Shown: positions 11,177-20,924, counted from the first letter of the stretch. The stretch: 64,000 nt of DNA from G965216255 sp965216255 (GCA_965216255.1 OZ244148.1:1612001-1676000), one strand, 5' to 3'. The notes: generated from the sequence alone by a model not told the origin. Numbers and translations are program-made.

Positions 11177-11878
11177 ATGCACAACCCCCCCCATGCAGGA
11201 TGTGATACCTCCCAAAAGACGGTAGATGTCGTGCGCCGCAGCTCCAACGGCAAAATCGCGCACCGTACGTTCGATAACAGCGCCGCCGGGCACAAGAAGC
11301 TCATTCATTGGCTGGGCACACACCCCGTGCGCGTCGTAGTCAAAGCCTCCGGAGCCTACAGCCTGGATCTCGCCCTGGCCCTGCACAGAGCCGAAAGCGT
11401 CGAAGTGATGGTGGCCAATCCGCGTGCGCTCAAGGATTATCGCCGCTCGAAGATGGAGCCTTCCAAGACCGACAAGGTGGACGCCATCATTATTTGCGAT
11501 TATGCATACCGCATGGAATTCGTGCCGTGGCAGGTGCCCGCACCTGAGGTGTTTGAGCTGCGGCAAATGGCGCGCAGGATCCAGACCTATGTTGACGAGC
11601 GGACCGCGGCCAGGAATCGTCTGCATGCTGCAATGGCATCGACCACTACCTGCCGCGTAATCCTCAGTGATCTGGAAGTGCACCTCCGGCACTTGGAACG
11701 GCGTATTCCTGCACTGCACTGCAGTAGCAGGCCGGGCGACTGATCCGGGCTACGCCGTCGTTGTGGCAAACCTACACACGGCTGCTCAGCATACCGGGCA
11801 TCGCCATGCGTAGCGCCATCTAGTTGATGGCGGAGTTGCTTATGTTGCCAGATGGCCTCTCGGTGCGGGCATGGGTAG
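11177..11878 (+). pseudogene. IS110-family transposase, N-terminal part, interrupted
   Basis: Starting near an ATG at 11177, the translation follows the DEDD domain of IS110-type recombinases: an early acidic residue in GCDTSQKTVDV, VVVKASGAYSLDL, VANPRALKDYRRS, and SKTDKVDA. The frame then decays after about 11740 (LSIPGIAMRSAI, followed by a stop codon). The gene is cut at 11878 by IS4-type copy 1 and resumes at 14487. IS110 enzymes act through DEDD and a C-terminal serine domain. The internal frame breaks show the gene was decaying apart from the insertion. Confidence 0.75.
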
Positions 11879-14486
11879 CCCTGCCGTTTGCCCATAACCG
11901 GCTATCGACATTTGGAATTTTGCTGTGTAGTTTCACGGCATGTTCCAGCAGAACCAGATTTTGCGTACGCTGAGCGCGCCTTCTTCCCGAGGTGCATTGG
12001 GACAGGTGCTCAGCGACCGGAGTCTGGACAATCGTACGGTCATAGCGCATCGTGTGTGTGAGCGCTTCGGCTTTTTCGATGTCCTGGGAAAGACGCAGGT
12101 GGCCACGTGTGCAAAGGCGCTCTCCAAGCTGGAGGCGCGCGGCGAGATCGTGTTGCCCGCTCCGCTGAACAGCCATGCCAAGGGGAGTTCGCCGCGGTTG
12201 CTGCCGGCTCCTGTGCCGGCAGCGGAAGGGGTGCCTTTGACGCTGGACGGCATAGAGGATTTGGCGCTGGAGCTGGTGGAGACTGACGAGCAGCGTGCGG
12301 TGTTCAATACGCTCATGCACCACGAGCATCCCCGGGGAGTGACGACGTTAGTGGGGGCGCAGGTGCGCTATCTCATCACAAGCGCACACGGCTATGTGGC
12401 GGCTGTGGGGTTTTCCGCTTCGGCGCTGCGTCTGGCAGACCGGGAGCGTTATCTGGCCTGGAGCGAAGCGCAGCGCCGGGCCTTGCAGCACCACGTGGTG
12501 TGTTTGAGCCGTTTTCTGGTCCGGGTGCCGTGCAAGCATCTGGCCAGTCATGTACTGGGCCGTGTGCTGCAGCGGCTGCCTATGGACATGGGAAGGCGCT
12601 ACGGCTACCGTCCATGGGTGGTGGAGACCTATGTGGCACCGGATCAGGAGGGTACGTGCTTCAAGGCGGCCAACTTCGTGCGTATCGGCCAGACGGCCGG
12701 TGGCAGGCCCGGCCCGGATGGAGAGCCGGAACCGCCGAAGGCGCTGTATGTGTACGAGTTGGACCCTACATGGCGCAGGCGTCTGGGCGTAGCCCGTGTG
12801 GAGGCATCTCCCGTGAGGTTGCCGCACGAGGGGATCTCGAGTGAGGCCTGGGCCGAGACAGAATTTGGAGGAGCCCCCTTGGGAGATGTCCGCTTGTCGG
12901 CGCGCTTGGTAAAGAGTGCCTCCATGCTTGCCGACGTCACAGGCGGCTCTATCGTGGCCCATACGGCCCATGATGCGGCCGCGGTGAAGGGTCATTACCG
13001 GCTGCTGGAGAGCAAAGAGGGCTCGGCGGTGACGCCGGAGAACATCCTGGCGCCGCACCGCGAGCGCACGATAGAGCGCATGCGGAGCCAGAAGGTGGTG
13101 CTTTGCGTGCAGGATGGCACGAAGCTGAACTATGCTACGCGCCCGGCCTGTTCTGGATTGCAGGTCATAGGCAGCAATCAGACAGAGACAAAGACGCTCG
13201 GTGTGCCGCTTCATATGACGATGGCGATGACGGCGGACGGTTTGCCGCTGGGGGTGCTCCGGTGCAGCTACAAGAAGCCGGACACGGGCCCTGAAGCGCC
13301 CGGGACGCAGCAGTGGCTTAACGGGTATGCGGATGTGTGCGAGGCAAGAAAGGCGCTCTCGCGGAAGAGTTCAGTGGTGTTGATCATGGACCGGGAGGCG
13401 GACAGTTTTGCGCTCTACGACCTGCAGCGCACAGCGCAGCAGGTACATGTGCTGGTGCGTGCCAAAAGTGAGCGTCTGCTGGTCGGAGGCCAGAAGCTGT
13501 TTGCAAGCTTGAAGAGTGTTTCCCGGGCCGAGACGATCGAGATCGAGATCTCGCGTGTAACAGCGCGTCCGAAGGCCTCGCGCCGCAAGGTACGTGCTGC
13601 GCGCAGCTACCGGATGGCTAATGCGGAGGTTCGCTACAAGCGGGTGGAGCTTCCGGATCCGCGAGGCAAGGCCGCTGCTTTAAGCCTGTACGGCGTGCAT
13701 GTGCGGCAGACGAATCCGCCTGGGGGTCAGAATCCGCTGGAGTGGGTGCTGCTCACGAGCATCAAGCTGCACACGGCAGAGGATGCGGTCCGGATGCTGG
13801 ACTATTACCTGAAGAGGTGGCGCATTGAAGACTTCTTCCGGGTACTGAAGAGCGGCTGCAAGGTAGAGAGCATGGCGCTGCGCACGGCGCTGCGCCTGGA
13901 GCGGGGGATCACGATCTGGTGTGTTGTTGCCTGGCGCATCATGGTGTTGACCCTGCTCGGCCGCACGGTGCCGGAATTGGATGCGGAGGTGTTCTTTACG
14001 GAGATGGAGCTGCGCTTTCTTTCCGGCTATGCCACGCGGGTGAAGCTGCCGCCGCCTCGCACGCTGCAGCAGGCCATCCTGGCGGTAGCCGTCCTTGGGG
14101 GCTACCAGAACCGCAGCCGCGATGGCCCCCCGGGCCACCAGATCATGTGGCGCGGCATGGACCGGCTAAGCCTTACCACCCTGGGATACGAGGTCAGGGA
14201 CGCGCAGCATTGATGGAATTGCCTGTTCTGCGGGCAAGTCCGGGCAACAATATCCACCCACTCTGGCGCCCAACAGACGGCGCGCATCCTGAAAGACATC
14301 CTGTGTACATTCTTGTGCGCATGCCGTAGAAACCGGCCGCAAAGCCCAACATCAGGCCCAACAGCCACCGAAAAGACCCGGCACAAGGCCCAGATTCCCC
14401 ATTGAACGGACACATTCACTTGGACTCTTCAGACCCATTTGGCTTACAAAACCGTTTGTCGTAAAAGCCTTATGGGCAAACGGCAG
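11879..14486 (+). mobile_element. IS4/Tn5-type insertion sequence, copy 1 (2,608 bp)
   Basis: The left end (CCCTGCCGTTTGCCCATAA) and right end (TTATGGGCAAACGGCAG) form inverted repeats of about 17 bp. A 6-bp direct repeat, GGGTAG, lies immediately outside both ends (11873-11878 and 14487-14492), as expected for a target duplication. The element carries one transposase gene and sits inside an IS110 relic, splitting its N- and C-terminal parts. A second copy of the same length lies at 52728-55335. Confidence 0.85.
11940..14213 (+). CDS. IS4-family transposase with N-terminal DruA-like (DUF4338) domain
   Basis: A 757-aa intact ORF. Residues ~1-270 resemble the DUF4338/DruA module: a helical start, HHEHPRG, an RYLI(T) element, RLADRERYLAWS, and FLVRVPCKHLASHVLGRVLQ. 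Residues ~310-750 are a Tn5-like DDE transposase, with a first Asp in LCVQDGTKLNY (~392), a second in IMDREADSF (~485), and a Y-R-E-K box in YLKRWRIEDFFRVLKSG (Glu ~629). It starts 61 bp inside the left inverted repeat. The catalytic residues are all present, so this copy could be active, unlike copy 2, which has a stop codon. DUF4338 is also the DruA component of Druantia phage defence; here it is fused to a transposase, so a DNA-handling role is likely. Confidence 0.85.
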   Translation: MFQQNQILRTLSAPSSRGALGQVLSDRSLDNRTVIAHRVCERFGFFDVLGKTQVATCAKALSKLEARGEIVLPAPLNSHAKGSSPRLLPAPVPAAEGVPLTLDGIEDLALELVETDEQRAVFNTLMHHEHPRGVTTLVGAQVRYLITSAHGYVAAVGFSASALRLADRERYLAWSEAQRRALQHHVVCLSRFLVRVPCKHLASHVLGRVLQRLPMDMGRRYGYRPWVVETYVAPDQEGTCFKAANFVRIGQTAGGRPGPDGEPEPPKALYVYELDPTWRRRLGVARVEASPVRLPHEGISSEAWAETEFGGAPLGDVRLSARLVKSASMLADVTGGSIVAHTAHDAAAVKGHYRLLESKEGSAVTPENILAPHRERTIERMRSQKVVLCVQDGTKLNYATRPACSGLQVIGSNQTETKTLGVPLHMTMAMTADGLPLGVLRCSYKKPDTGPEAPGTQQWLNGYADVCEARKALSRKSSVVLIMDREADSFALYDLQRTAQQVHVLVRAKSERLLVGGQKLFASLKSVSRAETIEIEISRVTARPKASRRKVRAARSYRMANAEVRYKRVELPDPRGKAAALSLYGVHVRQTNPPGGQNPLEWVLLTSIKLHTAEDAVRMLDYYLKRWRIEDFFRVLKSGCKVESMALRTALRLERGITIWCVVAWRIMVLTLLGRTVPELDAEVFFTEMELRFLSGYATRVKLPPPRTLQQAILAVAVLGGYQNRSRDGPPGHQIMWRGMDRLSLTTLGYEVRDAQH

Positions 14487-14794
14487 GGGTAGCCTACGCG
14501 GGTATGGACGTACGGGACTACAAATCAGGTACATGTGTAAATCGACCACGGCGTATCTCTCGCGTCGGCAACGGGCGCCTGAGACAAGCCCTGTACATGC
14601 CCGCCCTTGTGGCTATGCAATGCGATCCGAATGTAAGCGTCTTCCGCGATAAACTGCTAGCCAGGAACAAATAGCCGATGGTCGTTATCGTAGCCGTGAT
14701 GCGCAAACTGTTACACGCCACCTACGAGATTCTCAAGCACGGTACAGACTTCGAGGACACAAAACTGTACGCTGTAGCGCTCCAATCCGCTTGA
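14487..14794 (+). pseudogene. IS110-family transposase, C-terminal part
   Basis: This fragment continues the IS110 gene after the IS4-type insertion. The reading VAYAGMDVRDYKSGT, then RPRRISRVGNGRLRQALYMPA, then a stop codon within LLARNK, then MVVIVAVMRKLLHATYEIL, matches the IS116/IS110/IS902 C-terminal domain, including the serine-region RISRVGNGRLR. It ends at a TGA near 14794. The in-frame stop confirms a pseudogene. Confidence 0.7.
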
Positions 14795-14822
14795 CTTTCA
14801 AGAGAGTGTTTACCTGGCGCAC

Positions 14823-15231
14823 CCCATCCGCCACCCTGCAGGCCCAGCCTGCCCCTCACGGGGTTCCGGTTGCTGCGTGCACAGTACCGACAGGGCCTCC
14901 CGCGTTGCTGCTATTCTCCTCTTCCATACGTGCCATCGCCAACACCCCGGCGAGTCACAGTCGGTGAACGTGTCGCTTACTTCCCGACTGGCATCGGCCT
15001 TCACCTATGAGACGAAGGGTCGGCACCCACATTACAAGTTTCGAGGCCTGCTCGGCGTTTACTCGCGTTCTAGTCCGCACGGTCGCTGAACTACTCTCGT
15101 AGCCTGATTCCACCGCCGTGCTTCACACCATATCGTTACCTCCTTAATGCGCCACGGCTGCTACAAACCGGAGCGACAATTCTTAGGCGGGATTCGTACT
15201 CGCGGAAGAATAGCGCCTTTCCACGGCGCAC
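14823..15231 (-). mobile_element. Diverged, 3'-truncated family-B-like group II intron relic
   Basis: Read on the minus strand from 15231, the sequence starts GTGCGCCGTGGAAAGGCGC and follows the 5' half of family B (compare 23264-23593): the GGAGGTAACGATATG segment, the GCCGAGCAGGCCTCGAAA segment, and the CAACCGGAACCCCGTGAGG segment. It is much more diverged than any B copy in the arrays, and lacks the 3' half with domains V and VI. The left edge at 14822 reads GTGCGCCAGG, identical to the first ten bases of family A, so an A element may once have inserted here. Confidence 0.65.
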
Positions 15232-15532
15232 GTCTTACTCTTTGTTGACACAGAGGGAACGAGGCCCCAACGCTCTTCAGGTCTACAGCTTAATAGTACC
15301 TTGTGATGAATTCGTACGCGGAAGTCGTAATTTCGCCCAGTGAGCTGCCAGGAGGCCGACTGAGCATGCTGTAACGAGCCGGTACACCAACACCGTACCG
15401 TCAAGAAGAAATAGTCTGCGCATACCTTCATGGAGACGCAACGCGTGCCCGCGCTGATAGTTGACGGAAGAAACCCCTATCCGCGATGCGTATTCGCCGT
15501 CCTGGACCCGCTCGATGCAACACCCACCGCAC
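15232..15532. other. Non-coding stretch upstream of rfbB
   Basis: About 300 bp with no recognised gene. It must contain whatever promoter drives rfbB if that gene is transcribed locally. I see no convincing promoter or terminator motif. Confidence 0.35.
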
Positions 15533-16612
15533 ATGACTTGGATGCATGAGCCGCTTCGCGTCCTGGTAACCGGAGGTGCCGGCTTCATTGGCTCGAATTT
15601 TCTGCTGCGCATGGTGCTGCGGTACCGTGACGTGCAGTTTGTCAACCTGGACAAGTTGACCTACGCAGGGAATCTGATGAACCTGCAGGCCCTGCAAAAG
15701 AGTTCCAACTACCGGTTCGTACGCGGCGACGTAGCTGACGTCGAGCTGGTCCAGCGCCTCTTTGCGCAGCACGCCTTCACTACCGTTGTACATTTTGCGG
15801 CCGAAAGCCATGTGGACCGCTCCATAAAGGCACCCCTAGACTTCGCACGCTCCAATGTCATGGGCACCGCTTCGCTCCTGGAAGCCGCCCGCCATGCGTG
15901 GAATGACGGCCTGACGGACCCTGGGCGCTTCCTGTTCTTCCACGTCTCAACGGACGAAGTATTTGGCTCGGCCGCCGACGGGAAATTCTTTACCGAGACA
16001 ACCCCGTATGCACCCCGCTCGCCCTACTCTGCCTCCAAGGCCGCCGCCGACCACTTTGTGCGGGCCTATGCCGCCACGTACAGGCTACCCACGATCATCT
16101 CCAACTGCTCCAATAACTACGGGCCGTACCAGTTTCCAGAAAAGCTGATACCGCTCGTCATCCTGCGAGCGCTGAAGCAGCGACCCGTCCCCATATACGG
16201 CACAGGCGCCAACGTACGGGACTGGCTTTACGTAACGGACCACTGTGACGCTATCGACCTCATCTTGCGCCGCGGCACACCAGGCAGCACCTATCTCGTC
16301 GGAGGCTCCAGCGCCCGCACCAATTTGGAGGTGGTAACACTACTCTTGGACATCGTGGACGAAGCCCTTGGGCGGCCCGCGCAGTCTTCTCGAGCGCTGA
16401 TCACCTTTGTCCGGGACCGGCCTGGACACGATTTTCGCTACGCCATCGATGCTGCCTATATTACCGCATCCCTGGGGTGGGCCCCCGGGCACACGCTTGG
16501 AGCGGGACTAAGAACCACTGTGGACTGGTATCTCAAACACCGCAGTTGGCTAGACAACGTGGCGGATGCCTCGTACCGTGCCTACTACGAAGCTCAATAC
16601 GGGGGAACATGA
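15533..16612 (+). CDS. rfbB: dTDP-glucose 4,6-dehydratase
   Basis: A 359-aa extended short-chain dehydrogenase, RmlB/RfbB type, converting dTDP-glucose to dTDP-4-keto-6-deoxyglucose for surface deoxysugars. The Rossmann motif VTGGAGFIGSN lies near the N-terminus. The family hallmarks follow in order: HFAAESHVDRSI, FFHVSTDEVFG (Thr-Asp-Glu catalytic set), YSASKAAADHFV (Tyr and Lys of YxxxK), NCSNNYGPYQFPEKLIPL, and RDWLYVTDHC. Candidate starts are ATG 15533 and 15542; upstream in-frame ATGs would add a poorly conserved extension. Its stop overlaps the next gene by four bases (ATGA), suggesting translational coupling. Confidence 0.93.
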   Translation: MTWMHEPLRVLVTGGAGFIGSNFLLRMVLRYRDVQFVNLDKLTYAGNLMNLQALQKSSNYRFVRGDVADVELVQRLFAQHAFTTVVHFAAESHVDRSIKAPLDFARSNVMGTASLLEAARHAWNDGLTDPGRFLFFHVSTDEVFGSAADGKFFTETTPYAPRSPYSASKAAADHFVRAYAATYRLPTIISNCSNNYGPYQFPEKLIPLVILRALKQRPVPIYGTGANVRDWLYVTDHCDAIDLILRRGTPGSTYLVGGSSARTNLEVVTLLLDIVDEALGRPAQSSRALITFVRDRPGHDFRYAIDAAYITASLGWAPGHTLGAGLRTTVDWYLKHRSWLDNVADASYRAYYEAQYGGT

Positions 16613-17328
16613 GTCGTAAGCTGCTTCTCTTCGATATCGACGGGACTATCCTGACAGGCGACAGGTTGGGCCCTAAACTATTCCAGGAAGTGCTTACGGG
16701 CGAGTGTGGGCGCCCGATTTCCTTGGGGAATGTGTCGTTTTCTGGCAAGACGGATCCGCAGATCATGCACGAAATCCTTGACCGCTCTGGATACGCTGCG
16801 CCAGAGGCGGAGCGCCTTGTGCCACGTGCCCTGCGCAACTACGCCGCCCGGTTCCGGCAATCCATCCGGCCCGCGGCCGTTACCGTCCTGCCAGGCGTCC
16901 GCGCGCTGCTCGAGACGCTCTCACGCTCGTACAACGTGCTGCTGGGCCTGCTTACCGGAAACATTGAGGAAACAGCCCACCTGAAGATCCAGGCCGCGGG
17001 ACTGGAAGGCTACTTCCTCTTTGGCGCCTTTAGCAGCGACCATGCAGAGCGCGGCAAACTGCCTGCCATCGCCGCACAGAGAGCATTCAGACACGAAGGC
17101 CGTCGCTTTGCAGGCAACGACATCGTGATCATCGGAGATTCGCAGCACGATATCCGTTGCGGGGAAGGCGTGGGAGCCTACTCCGTTGCCATCGCTACCG
17201 GCGTCACGGGCATGGAAGCGCTCGCCGCCGAGGGGCCCGACGTACTCTTACAAGACTTCACGGACGTGCAGGCTTTCTGCTCCGGCACCTTCCTGTCGCG
17301 CAAGACCGTAGCGGTCGATGAGGCGTGA
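16609..17328 (+). CDS. HAD-superfamily hydrolase (phosphoglycolate phosphatase-like)
   Basis: A 239-aa HAD hydrolase with the four signature regions: motif I LLFDIDGTIL (nucleophile and acid Asp), motif II near LLTGN, a Lys region around KLPAIAAQRAF, and motif IV IVIIGDSQHDIRCG. The helical cap between motifs I and II (residues ~15-95) places it near phosphoglycolate phosphatase/beta-phosphoglucomutase types; substrate unknown. The ATG overlaps the rfbB stop, so the two probably form an operon. Its 3' end overlaps by about 80 bp the 3' end of the convergent phosphatase pseudogene on the minus strand. Confidence 0.85.
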   Translation: MSRKLLLFDIDGTILTGDRLGPKLFQEVLTGECGRPISLGNVSFSGKTDPQIMHEILDRSGYAAPEAERLVPRALRNYAARFRQSIRPAAVTVLPGVRALLETLSRSYNVLLGLLTGNIEETAHLKIQAAGLEGYFLFGAFSSDHAERGKLPAIAAQRAFRHEGRRFAGNDIVIIGDSQHDIRCGEGVGAYSVAIATGVTGMEALAAEGPDVLLQDFTDVQAFCSGTFLSRKTVAVDEA

Positions 17329-17543
17329 AAGCAGGTACGCAGCCGTACGCTCGAGCATCGCGTATTCATGCTCGCATCCGCCATTGTAGTAGAGATCCGG
17401 CACATCTGCCGTGCCATGAGGGTCGTTGGTGCGAAATAGCTGCACCTTTTGGCGATGCTTCCAGCTCTTGTCCATGTCAAGAACAGCGGGCAAATTGCTT
17501 CGATCCATCACGAGAACATGATCGAACACTGCTAGCCTCAATT
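17248..17543 (-). pseudogene. Low-molecular-weight protein tyrosine phosphatase, C-terminal part
   Basis: Minus-strand reading gives the C-terminal half of an LMW-PTP: FDHVLVMDRSNLPAVL (the catalytic acid region is expected downstream), then HGTADVPDLYYNGGCEHEY, which matches the DVPDPYY acid loop (general acid Asp), and a final helix. It lacks the P-loop half, which I find at 19560-19746 on the same strand beyond a transposon. The gene is therefore split. In Bacteroidetes these phosphatases often accompany polysaccharide synthesis, consistent with nearby rfbB. Confidence 0.75.
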
Positions 17544-17544
17544 A

Positions 17545-19575
17545 CCACAGATATTTGGCAGGTGACACTCCCAAATGTAATGCCAGCTGTAGCACTGGCA
17601 TATATTGCCCTGTCATATCCAGTATTATCAGTTATATCGTGACTGTTCCGTATATAGTCACACCAGTATAAATGCTTGCCTCTTGGCTACTCTACCTCGA
17701 CTCGTGCGTCCCAGCGTGGCCATTTACCTTCCTAACCCGCACATATCCTCCAGCCCACCAACACTGCCAGTACGAAGCCCTGCGTGCCGCATTAGCCGAG
17801 CATGCCCCGTGGCCGAAGTCGCAGAACGCTTCCACTACTCCTATGGCACCGTCCGCAACCTCTGCTCTCCGTTCCACAAAAAGCCCGAACTGCCCTTCTT
17901 CGTGGCCAACCAGAGCAACCGCCTAGAAGGCCGCCCCCCATGAAGCCCGTCCAATCCGCGAAAAAAAGTCCCGCTCTTGACAGGTACGCCATCGTCGAGC
18001 TCCGTGCGCAGCAGAGCCTTTCCGCCGTAGAGATTGCAGCCCTGCTCACGCAATAGGGACACCCCGTAAGTGATTCCACCGTCATGCGCACGGCCAAGTT
18101 GGCAAAACTGCGCCAACGCGGCCTCCAGGAACGCCTCGATGTTACCACCGCGAGGCGGGCGACCGTAGCCGATCGACGTAACCTCGCTCCGCTACACTTT
18201 CGCACCAACTTTGGATTCCTCTTTGTCCATGACCTGGCCCGCATCCAGCTCGATGTGCTCTTACGAGAGAGCCACATGCCGGCAACGAGCAGCATGCCGG
18301 CGGGCTGCGCCATGGGCGCCCTCCTGGAGCTCAAGCTATGGGGCCTGAGGCGAAGCTCCCCTGTCATGGCCGAGGCCCTGGATCCGGGGCTGGCGCTCTT
18401 TGCCGGACTGGGCGCCATGCCGGAGCGCTCAACTCTCACCGAGTATTCCAGCCGCGTGCATCCAGGGCACTGTCGACGTCTCATGGAAGCCTGGCACCAG
18501 GCCTCGCACGCCCTGGGCGTTCCGCCGGGAGGAGGGCACTCCTTTGATCTCGACTTCCACACCATTGCCTACCACGGCGACGACGCCCTTATCCAAAGGC
18601 ATTACATCTCCAAGCGTAGCCGCAGCCAGAACGGCATCCTGTCCCTGGTAGCGCACGATGCCGAGGCCCGGCTCACTGTCTATGTCGACGCCCAGATACG
18701 CAAGGAAGACCGCCACGATCAGCTCCTTCGCTTTGTCGACTTCTGGCGCGAGCGCACGGGGAGCCTGCCGCACGCATTGGTCTTCGACAGCACCTTTACC
18801 ACGTACGCCAACCTCGCACGGCTGCAGGCCATGGGCATAGCCTTCTTGAGCCTGCGTCGCCGCTCCCGGAAGATGGTGGCGGCCCTGGCTGCCATACCGC
18901 AGGAGCAATGGCGACGCCTACGGCTCAGCAATGTCGGTCGCACCTTCCGTACACCGCGCATTCTGGAGGAAAAGGTCCAACTCCGCGACTATCCCGATCC
19001 CCTCCGGCAAGTCACCATTACGGACATTGGACACGACAAGCCCACCCTGCTATTGACCAACCAGATGGATGTCCCACCGGCCCGGCTGATTGAGCGCTAT
19101 GTCCGGCGTCCTCGAGAACACCCTGGCGGATGCCATCGACTTTTTCTACATGGATGCCCTCAGCTCTGCGGTACCCATGAAGATCGACATGGACCTCAAA
19201 CTAACGCTCATGGCCAGTACGCTCTAGGGCATCCTCGCCAAACGGGTAGGCCACGGCCTGGAGAGCGCCACGCCCCGGACCCTCTTCCGCAAGCTGGTGC
19301 GCGCCAGCGCCCATATCCATATCCACGACATCGTTGTCACACTGCCGCGCCGGGCGCGCAATCCGTTCTTGCTGGCAGCAGGATACACCGAAGCGACCGA
19401 GCCCATTCCCTCGTTAGGCAACCGAAATCTCCGCATCCAGCTTGCCTGACAAATGGCGCCCCAATGTCATATTCTTGAACCTCAAAATGACGCGCGGGAA
19501 TGCAGGCTAGTTCCGAGGGCTCAAACTGCTGCGCCCGCAATCCTGCGAGTGAATAACAGTGCCGCATGGCTACAC
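17545..19575 (+). mobile_element. Decayed DDE transposon splitting the LMW-PTP gene
   Basis: The segment lies between the two halves of the LMW-PTP gene and is almost filled by one decayed transposase (17763-19448). I could not identify terminal inverted repeats or a target duplication by eye, so the ends are approximate. A few phosphatase codons around the junction appear to be missing. Confidence 0.55.
17763..19448 (+). pseudogene. DDE transposase, unassigned family, broken
   Basis: Reading pieces together across frames: ALRAALAEHAP, then VAEVAERFHYSYGTVRNL (helix-turn-helix), FFVANQSNRLEGRPP, a second DNA-binding-like segment (AIVELRAQQSLSAVEIAALL) with an in-frame TAG at 18054-18056, then a long DDE core in frame from 18084. 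Core motifs are SFDLDFHTIAYHG (first Asp), LVFDSTFTTYANL (second Asp), LSLRRRSRKMVAAL, and LLTNQMDVP. After about 19100 the frame shifts and continues as DFFYMDALSSAVPMK with an in-frame TAG. The element cannot be active. I know this protein type from many bacteria but cannot name its IS family with confidence. Confidence 0.65.
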
Positions 19576-19746
19576 CTGGCGCATCCTGCGATCTGGCCGC
19601 TGCCCCGCGTGCCAGACGCCCGTGCCGGATGAAGCTATCTTAAACCCGTCGCTGAGACCCGCCCCTTCCACCATCACTTCAAAGATGCTGTGCGCAAGCA
19701 GACTGCGGCAAATGTTGCCGAGGCAAACAAATATGACACGTATGGG
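19560..19746 (-). pseudogene. Low-molecular-weight protein tyrosine phosphatase, N-terminal part
   Basis: Minus-strand translation gives VIFVCLGNICRSLLAHSIF, the CX5RS P-loop of LMW-PTP with its catalytic Cys and Arg, followed by KIASSGTGVWHAGQRPDRR, the conserved GT-WH-G-PDRR segment. A frame break follows near 19572 (MRQV, stop, then SHAA in another frame), and the rest of the gene is found at 17248-17543. No ATG lies just upstream in frame: a TAG comes first. So the start is also damaged or non-standard. Confidence 0.75.
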
Positions 19747-20002
19747 GGAGGCTTCCTACATGGCGCATATAACAAGATGAGGCTAGCCGGTGAACCGCCA
19801 GGATGCTCCGATGTCCAGGCCACCTTGTTCGCGGATGCCAGTAAACCCCGCATGGGTGCCCTGCTCCACTCCACGCGTCTGCTAGACGATCGCACGTTCT
19901 CCAGATACATCCACAGACAACTCCGCACACTCCCTCCTAGCAGGGCCGGCTGCGTGTGGGGCGTAAGGTCAGCGTTGGGAACTTCTGCCGAAACGGCAAG
20001 CC

Positions 20003-20260
20003 TCACTCCGCTGCCGCAGGACTCGATCCGTAGTTCCACTTCAGCGCAAGCAGCGTACCGGAAATGACAGAGAACACCACGAATAGATAGAACATGCTGT
20101 TCCAGCCAAACTGGTTGGAAACGTAGGCCACCAAGAGCGGAGATATCAACTGCCCGCAGGACCCCCTGGCATTGATAAGACCTGCCGCGGTGGCGGCCCC
20201 GCGCGCTCCACCAATATCCATCGCACCGGCGCCAGACATAAGCGCATCTGGCCCGAACGT
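20003..20260 (-). pseudogene. MFS transporter (OPA/GlpT-like), exon 2
   Basis: This is the 3' part of the transporter gene that begins at 25716. It reads TFGPDALMSGAGAMDIGG, then GLINARGSCGQLISPLLVAY, two membrane segments, and a stop at 20003. It starts with ACG at 20260, directly after the intron array. Joining it to exon 1, which ends with ATG at 24684, gives GIM followed by TFGPDAL in frame, matching the conserved FGPDAL-SG motif of glycerol-3-phosphate/hexose-phosphate transporters. Confidence 0.85.
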
Positions 20261-20264
20261 ATCG

Positions 20265-20924
20265 ATCGGGATAGGTGGGGGCCTCACGGCCCCCACCCTC
20301 CCACACCACCGTGCGTACGGGTCCGTACACGGCGGTTCAATGGACTTGAGCAAACCGACTTGGGTGCCAGGGCCACCAGGCCGCTACGTGCCGGGAGTTC
20401 GGATTCGGGTTGCGCCGTGCGAACTTCGGTCCCTTCCCCACGGGCACCGCCGGATTCACCGGGGCTGTCCCACGCAAAAGGCAGCGTTAGCTGGATTTTC
20501 TGCCGCATTGCTCGCATGAGCTTGCCGTCCTACTATCCCTGTCCATTGTTCGGGCCTTCGTCGGCTAAGCCGACTACTATGCCCTCTGCTGACTTCTGCG
20601 TTGCGGTCACGTGCCTTACGACACGCTCAGTCCGGCTTAGCCGGACACAACGCAGATCTCCCAGGGTAAGACCAACCGCCTTCCCTGCACACCCGCCGAA
20701 TCTACCACCCCGACGCATAGATGACGCGGACTTTGCGATAACCGGCTCGCTCGTCCGATCGGGTAGGCCTCGTATTCGGTTCTTGTTCATCGGGTCGCAG
20801 GTTTGCTCCACGCTTCCTTCAGACCCCGCCTCACGACGACGCCCTTGCGCTTCGCTAATCCTTCGCCGCCATCTGGCTGGATAGAGGACTTGCACCTCCA
20901 AGCTGTTGATCATGCCTGGCACAC
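20265..20924 (-). mobile_element. Group II intron C1 (660 bp, inside A1)
   Basis: Family C starts GTGTGCCAGG at 20924 and ends CCTATCCCGAT at 20265. Domain I features near the 5' end include the GCGCAAGGGCGTCGTCGTGA segment typical of bacterial group II introns. A vestigial maturase start (MRAMRQKIQLTLPFAWD) lies at 20517, then the frame jumps straight into the 3' domains, so the coding region has been deleted. Domain V is at 20306-20338 (minus strand GAACCGCCGTGTAC stem, CGTACGCACGGTGGT partner), followed by a GC-rich domain VI hairpin. It is inserted between CCTACCG and CGAT at the 3' end of A1. The boundary is ambiguous by four bases because of a CGATCGAT duplication. Confidence 0.85.

Noticed and set aside
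11940..14213. A Druantia defence system, because of the DruA-like domain.
   Set aside because: The domain is fused to an IS4-type transposase inside an insertion sequence, and no DruB-E or helicase genes are nearby.
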